Below, piece by piece: positions 62,718 to 64,000 of a stretch of 64,000 bases of DNA. Within the stretch, counting starts at the first letter, position 1; each line of letters opens with the position of its first letter. The DNA comes from Leptospira saintgironsiae (GTDB lineage: Bacteria; Spirochaetota; Leptospiria; Leptospirales; Leptospiraceae). Below the pieces are notes generated by a model that was not told the origin of the DNA, ran no database searches, and saw only the letters and a program-made list of their open reading frames with translations. Location: the NCBI RefSeq assembly GCF_002811765.1, contig NZ_NPDR01000002.1, positions 434,001-498,000 of the forward strand. Reading direction: 5' to 3'. Position numbers and translations under genes: made by a program.

Positions 62718-63608
62718 TCAGTATCTCGTCAATGCAATTTTTTCTCTTACGTTAGAAGCGTCTCGAATCGGAGAATCGCCGAAAAATCTGGAATATTCTC
62801 GATTGAATTGAGTTACACTTTCGTATCCCACTTCAAATGCGGCGCGTGATGCGGAATAAGCACTATGGACTAAAAGTTTTCTCGCTTCAAGTAATCTAAG
62901 TTGTTTTTGGAATTGGATGGGGCTTAGTCCAGTGATCTGTTTGAATTGTCTATGAAATGTGGTAACGCCTAATCTTGACTTTGCCGCCAAACGTTTGATT
63001 TCCATGGATGTTGTATAATTTTCTCGGATCCATCTAATCGCAGGATATATGCTCGGGCCTTTTCCTTGGGACTGGCAGAATTTTCTTAAACGCCATCCTT
63101 GAGGACCAATAAGAGTTCTATATAAGATTTCTCTTTCGTATATAGGCGCAAGTGCCGGAATATGTTCAGGAGTTTTTAAAAGACGAAGCATTCTGACCCA
63201 AGCTTCTAAAAACTCAATGGAAGCTTCACATGCAACGAACTCGTTGTCCGCATTTTCTTCGGAAGGATCTTTTGGAAGATCATTTAATAAATTTAGAATG
63301 GAGTCTTGGTCCAATTCAAGACCTAACGAAATGTAAGGTCCGTTCTTACCTTGTTGCACTTTTCCTGTGGCAGGTATATCTGCTTAAATAATGAAGTAAG
63401 AAGGCGCTTTTAATTCGATTGTTTGCTCTCCTATAGAGATTGTCTTACCACCTTGCACAACTAATCCGATCATGGGCTCATAGACAGCCGCAAGTTGGTA
63501 TTCGGATACTTCTCCCTTTATGAGTAATACTTTTGGAAGTTCCGTCTTGGTTGGTTTTGTGGTAGCCTGAATTGTAAGTTCAGCAATCTCTTTTAAGATT
63601 TCCTTCAT
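62718..63608 (-). pseudogene. AraC-family regulator interrupted by one in-frame stop
   Basis: The two halves lie in one frame over 297 codons. The N-terminal part (63608-63387) is an AraC_N cupin-like domain: LAAVYEPMIGLVVQGGKTISIGEQTIELKAPSYFII. A TAA at 63386-63384 then interrupts it, and the frame continues ADIPATGKVQQGKNGPYISLG with the expected family sequence. The C-terminal part ends in two AraC helix-turn-helix motifs (MEIKRLAAKSRLGVTTFHRQFKQITGLSPIQFQKQ; AAFEVGYESVTQFNREYSRFFG). One base change (TCA to TAA) would explain it. It is divergent from an SDR gene that it probably regulated. A sequencing error or read-through is possible. Confidence 0.85.
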
Positions 63609-63765
63609 TTTATATAAGAATACAACAGAACCATATTTTCTAAAGCTAAATTCTGAGAATATTTAAATTTAATAATGGTGAGGTATAATTAGGCAATCAA
63701 TCGGCATGATCGGATCTTTACGATATTTATAAAATCTTCTACTATATAATGTATTGGAGGACGTT

Positions 63766-64000
63766 ATGAAAATTGCAATCGTCACAGGAGCAAGTAACGG
63801 GATCGGTAAAAACACCGCGATCGAATTAGGAAAAAGAGGGATTGGTGTGATCGTTACTTATCATTCGGATAAGGAAGGTGCAGAAGAAGTTGTAAAGGAA
63901 ATAGGGAAGAATGGATCCAAGGCTGTTAGCCTTAAATTGGATCTAAGCCAAAAGTCTTCTTTCGAAAGTTTCACTGAGCTTGTAAAAAAGAACCTGGAAG
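63766..64000 (+). CDS. Short-chain dehydrogenase, N-terminal part (cut by right edge)
   Basis: 78 codons of an SDR are visible: the cofactor motif VTGASNGIGKNTA near the N-terminus, then TYHSDKEGAEEVVKEIGKNGSKAVSLKLDLS, typical of the classical type. GGAGG lies 5 bases before the ATG, a strong ribosome-binding site, and a TATAAT lies at 63745-63750. The rest of the gene is outside the window. It is divergent from the broken AraC-type regulator, a very common regulator-target pair; loss of the regulator may leave it constitutive or silent. Confidence 0.9.
   Translation, partial: MKIAIVTGASNGIGKNTAIELGKRGIGVIVTYHSDKEGAEEVVKEIGKNGSKAVSLKLDLSQKSSFESFTELVKKNLE

Noticed and set aside
1..64000. CRISPR arrays, insertion sequences, prophage genes, rRNA or tRNA genes
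   Set aside because: No spaced direct repeats, transposase or phage genes, or RNA gene sequences were seen; the XerC/D-type gene is a housekeeping-type recombinase with no attachment-site repeats nearby.

Overview
The window is spirochaete chromosome, almost certainly Leptospira. Markers are a SpiroCoCo-type giant coiled-coil protein, a FlcA-like flagellar-collar TPR protein, a DUF1577/PilZ-type protein, many small lipoproteins with loose spirochaetal lipoboxes, and frequent TTG/GTG starts. G+C looks near 40 % by eye (not counted), which would fit a saprophytic or intermediate species better than L. interrogans. I see no rRNA, tRNA, CRISPR array, insertion sequence or prophage. The window reads as core chromosome with lineage-specific surface and envelope genes.

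Layout. 1-1.9 kb: 3' part of secA and a coupled lipoprotein. 2.0-9.4 kb: a heavy-metal RND efflux operon (CzcC, CzcB, an extra predicted outer-membrane protein, CzcA) with small flanking genes. 9.4-11.7 kb: a 47-residue small protein, then a porin on the minus strand behind a textbook sigma-54 promoter with two upstream NtrC-like palindromes. 11.7-14.1 kb: CCA-adding enzyme, lipoprotein, RNase HI and a membrane protein, likely one minus-strand operon. 14.1-20.6 kb: leucyl/arginyl-protein transferase, a DprE2/DprE1-like pair, and two polytopic GT-C-type glycosyltransferase candidates. 20.7-24.2 kb: EAL phosphodiesterase, fatty-acid desaturase, PilZ-like protein. 24.2-29.6 kb: guaB, LolA-like protein, rsmE, a Cys-rich lipoprotein, thiS-thiE, and a WecG/TagA-type enzyme. 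29.6-36.1 kb: the FlcA-like protein, a periplasmic protein with two CBM48-type domains, an EF-hand-loop protein, and trxB behind a phased Fur/PerR-like operator array.

36.2-40.5 kb: an SGNH/MBOAT/SGNH group that looks like surface O-acylation. 40.6-48.5 kb: a XerC/D recombinase, an RsbW-like kinase, a FapA-like protein, two envelope proteins (one TPR), CheX and a PpiD-like protein. 48.5-53.6 kb: a GldA/F/G-like ABC transporter with a DUF4340 protein, and an ICMT-like methyltransferase. 53.7-61 kb: a STAS protein, a methyltransferase, SpiroCoCo, a bacterial histone, map and a DUF350 protein. 61-64 kb: queG, a Pr6Pr-type membrane protein, an AraC regulator broken by one in-frame stop codon, and a divergent SDR gene that runs off the right edge.

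The strongest unexplained signals are the sigma-54/enhancer architecture of the porin, the triple operator at trxB, the DprE1/DprE2 plus GT-C neighbourhood, the histone, and the interrupted AraC regulator. All family assignments come from motif recognition by eye; no database search was run.
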